Assembly (NCBI GenBank): GCA_022835595.1
Contig: BQUP01000006.1
Coordinates: 248,001-312,000 of the forward strand
Direction: 5' to 3'
DNA from: Cystobasidium ongulense
Taxonomy: Eukaryota; Basidiomycota; Cystobasidiomycetes; Cystobasidiales; Cystobasidiaceae
Length of the DNA: 64,000 nt
The notes under the pieces are model-generated. The model was given only the letters and a program-made list of their open reading frames with translations, was not told the origin of the DNA and did not search any database. A program made the position numbers and the translations under genes. The stretch's first letter is position 1; every line of letters begins with the position of its first letter. This document shows, piece after piece, positions 12,634-25,197 of this stretch.

Positions 12634-13762
12634 TTATAGCACATACATCCTAGCAGGACTGACCATTGCTCTCAGCCCGGAGCGACTGACCCTCTCTTCG
12701 AAGGTGAGAAGGGTCCTGAAGACATCTAGCTCGACGCTCATCCATCTGTAACGATGCTGCTTGAACTCGTCATCCGTAATACTGACACTCATCGTGGCTC
12801 GATGAATCATGCTTCCAATGTCTAATGATTTGAGGCATTGCGCTGGCAAGTCCCGGTCTGCAGCTTGCTTTTTCATGTTGGCCTCTTGCAGACGCGAGAG
12901 CAAAGAAGATTCGGCAAAGCCGGAGTCGTTGGCTGGGGTAGCAACTCTGCTTTCTGATGGTGATTCAGGCGAGGAGAAGGGAGCTTGATCCCACCATTCT
13001 CGCCAGACTCTGTCCGCTTCCCTCGCAACTTCCCAGTTGGTCAAGCCTCGGATAGCCATCTGCCTGCTCATGCTTGTATTCTGAGGCATCTTCTTCTCGA
13101 CCCGCGTAATGCTCAGTATGATGTTCTCAAAGTACTTGCTTTCATCTTCAGACATCGATGTACAATGGTATGGGTTGTGATCCTGGTGAGCGACGCATAA
13201 AGTGCCCAGGATGGCTGGATATGTTTGTGAAATGCAAGATTTTGGTGCGGAATAGCCTGCAAAGTCAAGGCCTAGGAACTCGCATACGTCGAACAGAGCT
13301 GGAGGACCTGCTTGGAGCTGTTGGAGAGGGAATAGCGTCAATTGGTAAGTTGCATTGACAGGAATGCAAGCCTTCGAGTGCCTCACTACGAAAGGCGAGC
13401 TCTCATCGCCGGTCAAGCGCATGAAGCGCAGTCTGGCTTCCGTGTCTACCAGTTCTTTCCAGCTTGAACTGTGAGGTTCACATAGTCTACATTAGCCTGA
13501 CCTCTTCACTATGCACTGGTTGATATCGAGCTCACCTCACTGTCCTAAAGCTGACGAGATCCTTCAGCGGCATGCCAGCGAAGACTTCCGACAAGATCTC
13601 AGGCGGTAGAGCATGCTCCTGATCTGCATAGACCATAGCATCTATACTGCTACCCTGTACAGCTTCCTGCGTGCCACTGCTCTTGGGTTGTCTGCACCTC
13701 GATCTTGTGCGCATGGAAGACAACATTATTCTGATATTCTCTTGCTTGACCCGTCTTTCCAA
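12634..13762 (-). CDS. F-box protein of unknown target
   Basis: The first exon encodes an F-box, LPPEILSEVFAGMPLKDLVS, followed across the intron by SSSWKELVDTEARLRF. F-box proteins bring substrates to SCF (Skp1-cullin) ubiquitin ligases through Skp1. No WD40 or leucine-rich repeat is visible in the remaining part, which ends with a short conserved-looking YRWMSVELDVFRTLLTFEER stretch. The two exons, 13536-13762 and 12634-13468, are joined by a 67-nt GT-AG intron in phase 2 and give 353 residues. Three in-frame ATGs lie near the start (MERRVKQ, then MLSS and MRTRS), and the first was used. It sits tandem to MTR3 with about 260 bp between. The substrate is unknown. Confidence 0.72.
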
Positions 13763-14188
13763 CCCTAGGTGGTTGTGTGTAGTAGAAGTCCGTCAAGGAC
13801 AGTAGATGTCTGAAGTACTGTAGCAATTCTCGGTCATGCCGCCATTGCCAGCACCATTCGTTGAGGGAAGTCGAGATAAGCCAAAGTGTGGCGCCCCGGA
13901 AAAGTACAAAAACAGCGGGCGATAAAGGGTGGCAAGAAACGAAGCGGACGACTGCTGTGTTGCAGCTATGAGGACAGGCATGAAGCCTTTAAGAATGAAC
14001 GGAAACGTTGCATCGTGATTGCCCGAACTACAGGCTGCCTCGTAAGCATGAACAACGAATGAAACGAAAAGAACATGATAATCCAGTCTATATACATGCA
14101 GGAAAGTTTTGCTATGCTTAATCGACGTCCATGGGTAGTGTCTGACTTTCTTTCACGGTCGGAATAGATTCCTTGCGCAGTTTCCTCG
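13763..14188. other. intergenic between two minus-strand genes
   Basis: There are short overlapping frames only. It should contain the F-box gene promoter and the 3' UTR of the GTPase-like gene. Nothing else is recognised. Confidence 0.6.
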
Positions 14189-16511
14189 CTATGTAAGAAA
14201 GTATACAAATAGGGCTTCAGCTTGGTCAATTTTAAGGGGCAGCTGGTAAGCGAAAACTCACCAATATCGCGGAACAGATCATCAACACCCCGTGTTGTTT
14301 TCGCACTGGTTCGGTGATATGAAATATGGTCCAAGCAATGTGCTGCTCCCAATAGCTGCTTAAGAAGAGCATGCATCTGCATCTGCGCAAGGTCAAGTGT
14401 CCTCTCCGACTTCGTAAAGTCGCATTTGGCCAAGACCATAGCAATTTGCGACTCGGGCTCAGTCCCAAGGATGCGAGCTGCGCTTCTCGCAGCCTCTTGC
14501 TGAGATGCCTGACAAGCACACGTAAGGTCAGTCCAAAGTCTTTCTCATCCACGACAGTGTCTGACCAACTCACCTTATCGTCGATGGTATACAAGAAGAT
14601 ATGCGCATTGTTCCCTCGCTTATCGAATTTGGATCTCTCCACATCAGGCAAAGTATACATCTTATTCAATTCCTTCCAAGCCTTGGATTCCCGACTGTCA
14701 GGTTGTTCAAGCATTCTCCCATATCCAAATACCAAAGTAGTAAGTTTATCTCTCTTCTCAAAGTGCATATGTTTAACATCTGTGAGTGTCTTGAATTCGT
14801 TGATACTTTCAGGACCAGGGTAGATAGGATGTTCGGGATCAAAGTATGTCCCTCGCTTGGCTCGCTGTAGCAGAGACGCTTTACCGACGCCGGGCGAGCC
14901 GTGTATGAAGCAGATATGGAAACTTTCATGCCGACGGTCTCGTGCTGGAACGCTTGCAGCTTTAACTTTCGGCGCTCTCGATGTTGCGATACCTTGGTCT
15001 TCTAATGCTCGCTGGGGCGCAGGGGCAGTCTGGGCACGGCCGGCTAGCTTCATGGATTTATTCACGGACTGTACTGGTGCTGAGTCTATTTGAGCTGCCT
15101 GCTTCCCTTTACCTTTGACAGAGGGCAAAGGTAAGACGAGAGCTGCTGCCCTGTTTTCAGGCTCCTCACTAGCGCGTTGTAGTCTAGCCTGGCTTCGAAG
15201 GACACGGTCACTACCAGGGGGACTTAGAGTGACAGCTCGGACATCTCGCGGAGTCGAGATATCTTTCCTCCGTATTTTGGCTGGTGTAGAACTTGCTCGA
15301 TTCTCTTTCAACTTGGTCACGCTATTTAGTGCTGAGGTCGTTGCGATGTCGGGTTGTGTGGCCGTTGGTACTACTGTGACTATAGAACTGCTTGAAGATG
15401 CCATATCTTCCGATTGATCGTCTTGCGAAAGGTCGATAGGGCATTCAATTGATGTACCTTTCTCCTTCTCTGGTCTACTAATACTTTCTGCCGCTTCAGA
15501 CGATTTGCGAGCAGGTCGGATGACGATCTTCCTTCCTGGAACATACCGTAGACTGCTTGGAACAGGTTTGGGTCTGAATATGTAGTTTACTTTCGAAAGT
15601 ACGAGTTTTATAATGTATGCTGTTATGACGAATAGGGCCAAGATGAACAAGTATTCCAGTAGATCATTTCGTAGGCACAACATGGAGCCCATGTTTACGT
15701 ATAAGGCAGTAGATGGACGACAGTGAATATCGGCGGGCTGTTGAATCTGCTGGGATATGTCTTTTGCATAGATCGGCGTGTGAAGAGCTGGGATGGAACT
15801 GCTGGACACCGTTCCACGGGCTATCGCGATCATGGGAGCGTTGACAATCTGCTGTTTTACGTATTCGTAGGGTACCTCTGTCTCTACACCATCTTTAGCA
15901 TCATGTGAAGACTCTGCAGCAGCTGGTAGGAGGTATGTCCCGATATAAATGCTGATCGATAGCATTACGATGGAGCCGAGATAGTATCGCAACCAGGTAG
16001 TACTGCTTGCAGGTTTGGAAGGAGCTTGCGGATAAGATCTTGGCAGAACGGAGCGTATGAAAGATAGTAAGGTGCCTTTGTTACCGCGTTGACTTGGGTT
16101 TTGCCTTCTCGTAGTTGTAGTATCGGACGACATGTCTTCCGATTCGTTACTGTCTTCAGTCTCCCAAGCCGAGTCACAAGAAGAAGATCCGAAACTAGCA
16201 AGCTCATCACCAGCATCATATTCTCTCGAGATACCAAGTCTTGCACTTGATGCTCTTTCGAGCGACGTAAAAGCAGTCTTGAAAGATTGATCGGCCGAGC
16301 ACGATAGTGGCTGATCAATGAAGGAATCCGATTCATCCGCAGTGTCGCAAAGCTGTTCGATTGTCTCGAGCGCTGCAGTGTACGAATCACTAAGAGGTGT
16401 TGATGGGAGGGGTGATTTCTTTGGTCGGGTTTGGCGAGCCTTGACGCTGCCTGGACTGTCGGTTACTGCCGGTACACGAACGGATACATCGCTCGAATGA
16501 AGGGTGAGCAT
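14189..16511 (-). CDS. Two-TM protein with a degenerate Ras-like GTPase domain
   Basis: The C-terminal third looks like a small-GTPase fold. It has the P-loop HGSPGVGKASLL (residues about 534-545), a G4-like motif VLAKCD where NKxD is usual, and a G5-like TSAKT followed by a closing helix. The G3 motif DxxG is not found; the equivalent place reads LVFGYGR. Upstream are two hydrophobic helices, near residues 170-190 (GSIVMLSISIYIGTYLLP) and 285-305 (YLFILALFVITAYIIKLVL), within a Ser-rich disordered protein. Exons 14574-16511, 14262-14508 and 14189-14220 join in phase and give 738 residues. The open frame continues upstream to about 16628 but lacks an in-frame ATG there, so the first ATG was taken; a missed 5' exon is possible. 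No orthologue is recognised. GTP binding is inferred, and hydrolysis looks doubtful. Confidence 0.6.
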
Positions 16512-16742
16512 CGAAGGTAGACCGTGTGAAGAGTTATCTCGGTCGACAGGTTTCTGTTGAGACTCGGGCAGGACTGAACTTTGTCGAAGACGTGCGTATC
16601 GTTCGTACAATGATTGTGCGGTGGTTTTGGTCTATCAGTTGACATGGTGATGCGAAAGGCGGGTGAGTGCGATATCGTATTGAGTGACAGGAGCGTCGAC
16701 GCAGGTTAGCATTAGCGAAGGTCGTATTAGCCAGTCGTCGTA

Positions 16743-18200
16743 TTAGCCGGTCGTGAGTCGGTCATTGATGCGCGAGTTCGATAATATCGTCGGGAAAGAG
16801 AAAGAGGAAGCGACGTCAGCAGGGTCATTACAGCGGAGAATGTCACTGAAAAGGGCTACATCATGCTTGGATCCAGCGGGTAGTGCACTCGAATATGGAG
16901 AAGGAATTGGTAATGGGCTCGCTAGACTGGACATTGAGGAAATATTATCGCTACCGCAAGTCCGTTGCGAATATGGGGTTACGCTCTTCAGCCATATTTC
17001 AAAGTTCTTTTGATGTTCGTCGTCTTCGTGATGATTCCGCTTTTCTGCAGCAGATAGGCCATTTACGTATTCTCTCAGGTTGCGTGGTAAGGAAGATTGA
17101 GTCTCGTGTACACTCAGTTCTTCCTCGTGCAAGGGTGAAGATCGTAATGGCGCAGCTGGCGGGGGAGTCCTGACGCCGGTGATGCTGTACGAAGGCGAGG
17201 GACAGCCATGTGTGAGCGATATGATGCTATATCCGTCTCCAATGTCGCTGTTTGCATCGAGTGGAGCATGATTGCGGTCGTCTATGGACATCTGAGAGTG
17301 CAGATTTCCAGCAGCGAGAGAAGGGCGCGTCGAGGCGACTGACATTTCAAGCCCGCCGCATTGGGAGAAGCCATCCTCGCCGTCGTCAACCACGCTGAGC
17401 TGGGACAGGCCAGTCGACGAAGGCAGCGACATGCGGTCGATGTCTGATAGCCCACACTCGCTCGCAGTATCGAGTCCTGCTGCTGCGCGTGCTGCTTGCC
17501 CGCTCTCTTCGCTCTTGAAATCGGCCATCTCGTCGTCGCGCGCCTCGAGTAGATCTGGCAGACGCAGCTGCGAGACCCGCATGTCCTTGGTTGGTAGAGT
17601 AGGTTCTGGCTGCAGTGTGCTACTCCGACTGTCGGCGATGAAGGTGATTCGTATGCATGCGCCCAAGTTGGAGGAAGGCCAGGCTACAATTCTGCCATTC
17701 GCTCCGCCTCTATCGTTGTAGAGAAGATCAACGGCGTTGATCGAGACGTGCGAAAGAAAAGAAGACTTCCAAATGTTATACACACGCTTGATTGACATGC
17801 TCAGATCATGAATGAATAATGTAGCTGTCACATTGGCAAGATCGTGTGGAAAAGCGACCTCGGGCTCCAGCCTAACATACTGTAAGTGACATTCTGGTGG
17901 CGTCGTATACTTGTACTACGGAAGATCAGGAAATCGCGAAATGAATCAAGCCTATAATCCGTGAAAGCACTTTGACTACTTCAACATGCTCAAGCTGGAT
18001 AAGCTGAATGTTAGTGAGAATGCTGGCTCTCTTTAGGCCAACTTTGAGCTTGCCCCGCTCAGGGTCGGTTCGCGTCAAAGCGCCTGAAAAAGGTAAGCCC
18101 TATTGTTGCGCAGTATCGACCTCTGCTCCGTACGTACGGTTCGTTGTTTCCACTTTAAGCCAATGTTTTCCTCCTCTGTACCACCCACAAGATGGTTCAT
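16743..18200 (-). CDS. Unrecognised protein with a conserved-looking N-terminal domain and disordered tail
   Basis: Three exons, 18134-18200, 17980-18083 and 16743-17879, join through GT-AG introns with consistent phases and give 435 residues. The first about 130 residues (ILTNIQLIQLEHVEYVRLEP, then VTATLFIHDLSMSIKRVYN) look like a compact beta-rich domain. The remainder is Ser/Pro-rich and disordered. A faint likeness to the CBM21 glycogen-binding module of PP1 regulators was considered but not supported by its key aromatic residues. Only the large third exon is strongly open, and the two small 5' exons are inferred. The proposed ATG overlaps the ATG of the gene on the opposite strand, so one of the two starts is probably wrong. 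Confidence 0.5.
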
Positions 18201-19210
18201 CTTGTAGAACTGTTTTGCTTGCCGGTAAATGCTGGACAAGTAGCCGCTTCTGCAACTGGCAGCTCTGCTTTGATTGTTGGTGGCGAAGCGAGGCTCAGAG
18301 AACAACTTGAAGTGAAGGAAGAGAATGACGATGGTGATCCACTCAGTCTAGAGCGGGACTTGGATCCAGACGCTTACCGTTGTGAATTTGAGATTATTAG
18401 CACTTGTGATGATAAAGGGGGAGATTCCGACTACAACTCAGACCCTGCACCTATAAAGAAAGCATCCAAGCGCCGCAAAGTATCTGATGGCAAGAGCAAG
18501 TCTTCCAAAGTGAAGCCTAAGAAGGTATCGGCCAAGCAGAAGCTCGAGTACAAGAAAGAGTGGGAGACTTGGTGTGCTGGGCATGTCTGGAAAGAAGACA
18601 GTCAATATCACCAGCTTGGTCAGTACGTTAGGCATAAGACCGATGGTAAGCTCGTACTTTCTTAAAGCTCTGCTTCTATCAGCCGTTACTCATTCGTCAT
18701 CTCATCTTGAATGATCAGCTATATGCATGTACGGTCTAAAAGATTTCGAGTTCAAGACTCTCCCTTTTGTAGCTTTCGAGAACAAGTATAATCCCTCCCA
18801 GCCTGGTAAATCTTACTGCGAGAGAGACATTCTCGTACTTTTATGCAGGAAAATGTCTATGCTGGCAGGTCTAGGAGGTGATCTGAATAGCGAGACCTTT
18901 CAACACGCAAAGGGACTGTTCAGAAAGGCGTAAGTCGAGCATTATCGTTTTTGGTTTACCTTTTCTTCAACGGCACTGACTTCGAGTAATGCTTGTACGT
19001 AGCCAAGAGGAAAAGGAGAACAAGCAAAAGGAAAGGAGCGAGAGAAAAAAGACTCAGGGAAAGAAAGTATTGCCAAAAGTACATAGATTATTTAGTATCG
19101 TAGAGAAGGGTTCTTCCGCTTATCAATATGGAAGATCTGATAATGGCGATGATTTTTGGGTTCGTCAGGAAAGCCATAGTAGAGTTCATTATGAGTTGTG
19201 TCATTTATAG
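18192..19210 (+). CDS. Nuclear protein with an XPA-C-like domain (tentative)
   Basis: Three exons, 18192-18645, 18719-18929 and 19003-19210, with clean GTAAG donors give 290 residues. A lysine-rich stretch (KKASKRRKVSDGKSKSS) suggests a nuclear protein. The second exon, MYGLKDFEFKTLPFV then ENKYNPSQPGKSY, followed by a charged helix (EEKENKQKERSERKK), has the order seen in XPA/Rad14 C-terminal DNA-binding domains: a short strand, a DxxLxxLP-like motif, an asparagine-proline segment and a long basic helix. The CxxC zinc finger of true XPA is absent, so this is at most a relative. The protein ends SHSRVHYELCHL. The start is uncertain: an upstream frame at 18008-18087 with a GTAAGC donor could be an extra first exon. 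Confidence 0.5.
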
Positions 19211-19869
19211 TCTTGCTGATCTTTCAGGACGTCTTGTATAGTACTCTGTAGTAGTAAGCTGGACGATGCGGGTTCATCAAGAAGTGACATGTGGAATTAG
19301 AGCTTTCTTCCGAGATGGGCTCGCGAAGTTGCTCTCCACAGCATCATGGTTGGGTATTGTAGCTATCTCGCTCACGTATGAACCGATGCCTCCAAAGACT
19401 GCTCAGATACTAACCTTGCACTGAAGCTGCAAGGCGGAGTATGCCAGTCGAGAGTGATTGCGAATGCGTAGATGTCTCGCGCGAAAGTATTTCGTACGAC
19501 CGAGCGGAGCTCCAGACAGCAAGCTGCAAGACTACGGCTCTGGTATAGACCAGCTATCCACGTTCATGATGACGATTTCAGTTTGAGCGGACAGCTATAG
19601 CTTCAGCTTGATTAGCGATGTAATCCAAGACGCATGGAACGGATCAAACAGACTAGGTGGCGTCGGACAGCGAGATTATGCCCACTCTTCAGCTAACAAC
19701 AACCGACAACTCAACGAGAGCTCGCTGGAAGACTGCACCGAGTCCAAGGCGACAGAGCGCCAGAGAGGGCGTGAACACACAGAGACAGAGCGCCTGAGTA
19801 CGCTCGGTGTGTCAGGAAGCAGGACAGAGAGAGTAGCGGTGGACCAGCCACAAGCGAGCTTCCTGGACT
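19211..19869. other. intergenic upstream of PSY2
   Basis: This is a gene-free stretch that should hold the PSY2 promoter and a purine-rich leader (about 19680-19860). Nothing else is recognised. Confidence 0.6.
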
Positions 19870-22800
19870 ATGGAAGTCGATGAAGCGCACAAGGATGAGC
19901 CAGCAATTGTAGCGAACGTTGATCCGTCAGATGGGTTCGAGAGAAGCAGGGTGGATAGCGAAGGTGTGGTGAAGGCTCCAGAGGATTTCGCCATAGCAAG
20001 CGAAGCAGCAACTGCTGGCGGGTTCATGAGAGAAGTTGACGTGCAGCGAGAAGAGCAAGAACAAGCGCAAGGGCAAGAAGCAGCTCCCCAATCACTACAT
20101 AGTCCATCTGAAGTACAACAGCTGCTAGAGAGCTCTCCAAGCAGTACCACCACCTCCAAAAGTAGGAACAGCCTCAATCTGGTGATCTCGCCAGCAGGCA
20201 GTGAGAAGCAAGCTGAAGAGAGTTTGAATGAAGGAGACAAACGGTCAAGGTTCTCTTCAGATGGTGAACGTCGAAGTCTGCAGATTCCACGTAGTGATCC
20301 CCCGCCTACGCCGCCTACAAGGCTTGCCAGCTCGAATATCAAGCGTCGTTCGTCGAGATCTCCCAACTCTGCAGCGACCTCTAGCAGCTCTCCATTTGCT
20401 GCTTCTACAGCTCTTCAAAATGCTGTCACTTCATCATCACCTTCTCCAACACCTTCGACTTCAAGAATAGATTTATCACCCAATGTTGCTGCGTCAACTT
20501 CCGCAGCCTCGTCGTCGTCGATGAAGCGCTCAACATCATCGCCTAATGGAAGTCCTAACGATTCAGCAAGCTATGATGTTTTTGGTAGCAATGTTACCCC
20601 AAATAAACGCTTACGATCTCAATCACCGTCGTCAAGCCCGAAGCTCGATGGCAGCTCGTCGCCATTGCCGCCAAACACCAACGGTCCAACGTACGATGCA
20701 GGAAGCTCATTAAATGCGACGGACAACACACCTCCGTCGCCGTCATCTTCTCCGCTTCCAGATTCTGACATAGCAAGCATCTCAAAGTCAGTGACAGCGG
20801 ATCCGCTTTCGAGCCCTACTTCAGCTGCTTCTTCCTCATCTTCCGCACACGAAGATGACGAGGAGTCTGGACCACAACCACGTAAATCACCGACACCGCG
20901 GCGAGTCAAAGTCTACGCCTTGCACGAATCGAATTGGATAGACTTAGGTACTGGGTCGTGTACATGGCACCGGAGTGTAATTCGCCGGAGTCGGAGAGCG
21001 AACATAGGTCAACCTGAAGACAACAGGCCGGACAGCCCAAGAGTACCACCTTCACCGCCTCCAGTGCGGAAAGAGCTTACTATATTGGGTAGAGCGTCCC
21101 GTGAGGCAACTCGTCAGGAAGATCAAGAGGATGAGATAGTCGAGGAGATCGTAGATATAGAAGATAATTGCTATCTTGAAGAGGACGAAGATGAAGCTGC
21201 ATGGATAGAAGTCATCAAAGAAGGTCGGTGGAAGAATGATGCAAAACCAGCGAAGGCTCGACAACGGACGGATAGCAAGGATAGTACAGATGCAACGAGA
21301 GAAGCTTCGCCAAAAGCGGAGGATGAAGGAGAATCGAAAAGTGAAGAAGAAGAAGATTGGGAAAAAGTGTGGACGACACGCATAGAAAAGCCTGAACTTA
21401 CTGCAAGTGGCTTTGAAGTCGATTCGTTCTTCGTTCAAGCAGGCATTGAAGAAGGTGAAGAGGTGATAGGACGATATCGGCGGCAGCAAGACACGCTCAT
21501 CGTTTGGAAGTCGTCCGTGTCAGACACCGAGCTCGCGCTATCTTTCGCAGCAACGGCTGGGTGCCTGGAGATCTGGGAATTCTTGAAGGAGATACACATG
21601 CGCTGGGAAGTGCAAATGGCATTCCGGGAACGAGAGACTGTACAGGAAACAGAAGATAGTCAAGTTACGCACCATATACCTGCATCAACAATACAAGAGA
21701 CACCAAACAATGGTCTAGGTCTCGACCTTGGCCGTTTTTCACAAATGGGTCTGTTGCAAGACCCTGCTCTAGGCAATCTGGTAGACCTGGAAAAGGCGGT
21801 CAAGATGGTAGCCAGGACAGCTTTAGGGAGAGAAAAGCTCAGCACGTATGTGGGGCGGACGGTAAGTGTTCAATCTTTGTTACACGACATCCACCAGCTG
21901 AAGCTTCTCATCGCATGCCCAGGGTTTCATTCAGAAACTCATACCGGTGTTCAAGGAAGCCGAGGATCTAGAATCTCTCACCGATTTGCACACGTTATGC
22001 GTGCTTATGCACGACATCCGTAAGTAGTGTCAGCGTCATTGCACTCTAGAGGCGAGTACTGATTTAAGCGTCCAGTGAATCTGAACGACCACGGCCTGTG
22101 GGAGCTCATCCTGAATGATGATATATTTTTCGATGTCATTAGCATTCTTGAATGTTTGTCTAAGACCTTCACCATACGATGTCGTTTTTTGACAATCTTT
22201 ACCCCTTACAGATGATCCGGCATTCCCGAACATGAAAGCAGCCTATCGAGCTCATCTAAGCGACCCATCTCTTTATGTCGAGGTCGTCCCTATCCCTGAT
22301 GAATCAATCAAGAGCAAAATTCACCAGATATACCGGTTGCAATACATGAAGGATGTCATCCTTCCTCGAGTCCTAGATGACAACGCTTTTCAAATTGTGA
22401 ATTCGATCGTCTACTTTAATCAAGTTGACATAGTCCAATACCTATCGAAAAGGGATGAATTCTGGGATGAGATCTTCAATGGAACCTTTCCGGAACACAA
22501 GGTGAATGGCAACAGCGAGATTAAAGACGAGAAGGAGGCGACAAGCAACGGGGCCAACCATGCCGATTCCGAAGCAAAGCAGCAGGATGCAATCGCTTTC
22601 TTGCAATCTTTCGCACAAATGGTCAAACAACTACAATTGAACGTGCGCACGCAACATTTCCGCGCCTTATCGGAAAGAGGCATGCTACGCGTACTAGAAT
22701 ACGCCTTGTCAAACGCACGACTGCATGAAATTCAACCTATACGGATAGCAGTAGTCGAAATACTGATGCTGCTTGTCGACAACGATCCTAGTAGCATTCG

Positions 22801-24377
22801 AAGTTTTGTGCTGAAAGAGCACGAAAAACCAGGCAAACAACGTACCTTGATGACAGCTATCATCAATGCGTTCCATACAGAAGAAGATCTAGGCGCGAAA
22901 GCTCAGCTAGCTGAAGCCATACGTATACTTCTCTTACCGCCTGGAGAAGCAGCAGCAACAGAAGTAGGATTTATTCACGTATTCTGCCAAGCCAGGCTGA
23001 AATGACTGATTGAATCCTTGTTCATAGACCGCTGCCGCGCGCACTCGACCAGATGATCCCCATGCCGACAGTTTCCTGCAATACTTCTATGAGAATGGCG
23101 TTTCCACATTGCTGGAACCGCTCACAAAAGGCATCTCTGTACCACCGACAGGTACGTATCAGAACGTTCAGGCTTAGGAGCGGGGCGCTGACACCTGAAG
23201 TCATCATAGGCTCTTTATTGGAGCTCCCCATTAGCAAGATAGCCCTGTATACGCATCTCTGCGATTTACTATGCTTCTTCGTCATCAGTCATTCCTTCAG
23301 GAGCAAATTCTTTATCCTCTCATCAAGTGTCACTCTCAAAATCACCGCACTGCTTCGTGCCCGTCCAAAGCATATTCGTCTTGGTGAGCACTGCAGTTTG
23401 TTCCTACCTCTAGTATCAGCACTGACTGGCACATTTCTCAGCTGCCCTTCGTTATTTCCGAGCTTGCGTCGGTCGAAATGATGACTTTTACAATCGTTAT
23501 CTGGTCAAGAATGGCATGATTCCGGCAATTCTCGAATTAACCAAGCAAGAAACAGTACACGACAACCTCCTCGCTTCAGCGTGCCTGGAACTCTTTGAGT
23601 ATCTCAGACTGAATCCCTCCAGCCGCATTATCCTGAATGACTTGATGTCGAAGCATGAAGAGGAGGTCAAGTCTTTGTCAACAGGGTTGGTGGTGTTCCA
23701 AGGCCTACTAACCAAGTGGGAACAGCTCAATGAACCCATGCCCACAACCGACATGACTAGTTCCGAGGCCGATACTGTAGCGGATGTCAGCAAAGATCAG
23801 CTCGACGCTCCGTAAGCCTGAATCTCTCCTAAGTAAGGGGAAGCCAATTAACTCTAATCTGTTTCGCAGTATCGCAACAAACCACCGGGATGACAGAGCT
23901 CTCACTGTAGAAGAAGAGGACTACTTTAACGCGGACGATGACGACGACGACGAGGACTCGCAAATAGCTAATGGCACGTATGCGACTGCGATAGGATCGC
24001 TCAAGCGAACGGAGCTTTCTACTACAGATGGCACTGATCAAGGAGACCCTTTGCGTCGGAAACGTCAAAAGCTTGATCTTTCCACCAGTGACGCTGGCTC
24101 TCTGGCCGAGTCTATCTCAGATAACGGCCCTCTTGCAGCCGACGTAGACACCGACGGCGTCGACCTGCGTGAGCCTGAAATCCAACATGAAGAGGAATTG
24201 GCCCGCATACGCGAAAAGCGGAAACGTGCGGAAGACGAAGAAGACGATGCCGACTTCATGAATGCTAAGAAAGCATCTCAGGACAAAGATAAAGAAAACA
24301 CAAAAGTAGGGATAGCTGCGGCGAAGACCAAGAACGTGTCAGGCAAGCTCAAGCTTTTCTTTGGAAAAAAACCGTAA
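19870..24377 (+). CDS. PSY2: Protein phosphatase 4 regulatory subunit 3 (Psy2/SMEK)
   Basis: Psy2/SMEK targets the PP4 catalytic subunit to substrates in DNA-damage recovery and signalling. The PH/EVH1-like domain starts near residue 345 (RRVKVYALHESNWIDLGTG) and resumes with QQDTLIVW and ELALSFAATAGCLEIWEFL. The SMEK armadillo region follows (HGLWELILNDDIFFDVI, KIHQIYRLQYMKDVILPRV, SHSFRSKFFIL). Eight exons fit: 19870-21861, 21923-22019, 22076-22153, 22212-22963, 23028-23151, 23210-23383, 23442-23811 and 23870-24377, giving 1364 residues with all phases consistent. The length exceeds yeast and animal members because of a roughly 340-residue disordered N-terminal extension and a long acidic insertion inside the PH-like domain. 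The C-terminus is acidic then basic, as in other SMEK proteins. Confidence 0.92.
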
Positions 24378-25197
24378 ACGTGCACCACTGCTGCAGCAAT
24401 AAGTAGACCTCTCGGGAGACAACAATTCGAATGCCTTGATTAACGCCCACGGCCAATGTGCAGTCATTCTTTTATCGTATTATTTCGCATATTCTGTGAT
24501 TTACGTGTGTATACTTTGAATGTATAGCAGGTGTTGGCTGTACAAGCAGTAGCATCGAGCCTAATTGTGAAGTCATTTGACGGCGGAAAGCTCCGCCAGC
24601 GTCATCTTTACCAGTACTCTTTGCGACATTGCATGATGGCATTCACTACCACAATACGTGGCGGCCTTGACATCGAGGTTTGGGCGGTAGGGGCGCCAGG
24701 TTAAATTGGCTTGCCTGGACACTGACTCATACTCAATATGCATTGCTTGCCTACCGAGGTCCAATAATATAGACAAGAGAGGCTCCCTTCAGTCCATCTA
24801 CAGCTTATCCCATGAATGCCGACAGCTCTGTCCAAGCCGGCCGAATTGTGTGTGCCTCGCACGTTCGTATCCCCTAGCGGCTTTCCCGGGAATTCGTAGA
24901 GTGAAGACAACCAATCCCAAAGAAAGCATACGCTCACCCGAGTTTCTTGCATCTGACCCTATGCTGCCTTGAGACCTACTTGTCAAACTGTAGCTTGTTC
25001 CCCCCGTATCTAGGAATAAGCAGCACTAAACATTGTTAGTGAATCTCGCCCAACCCGGAAGAATTCCCAGTTATCCAGCTCGGAATCAGGATCGACATTA
25101 TCGGAATCGTGAACAAGTTTCATATAGTGAGCTTGCTTATACCACTGTAAACCGAATACGTCGCTAATTTCGGTATCATTCGACGGAAGCTCGCAGA
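24378..25197. other. intergenic, PSY2-acid phosphatase
   Basis: No gene is seen. A perfect 6-bp hairpin (GGCGGA, AAGC loop, TCCGCC) lies near 24580-24595 and may be incidental. The rest should be the PSY2 3' UTR and the promoter of the acid phosphatase, which in fungi is often phosphate-regulated; no clear Pho4-type CACGTG box was noticed. Confidence 0.55.

Noticed and set aside
16743-17879. CBM21 glycogen-binding/PP1 regulatory identity for the unrecognised gene
   Set aside because: Only the general order of strands resembles CBM21; the usual NxxFEKxV and DxW positions are not matched.
24580-24595. GGCGGA-AAGC-TCCGCC hairpin as a terminator
   Set aside because: Rho-independent hairpins are not used in fungal nuclear genes, and it has no T tract or wider structure.
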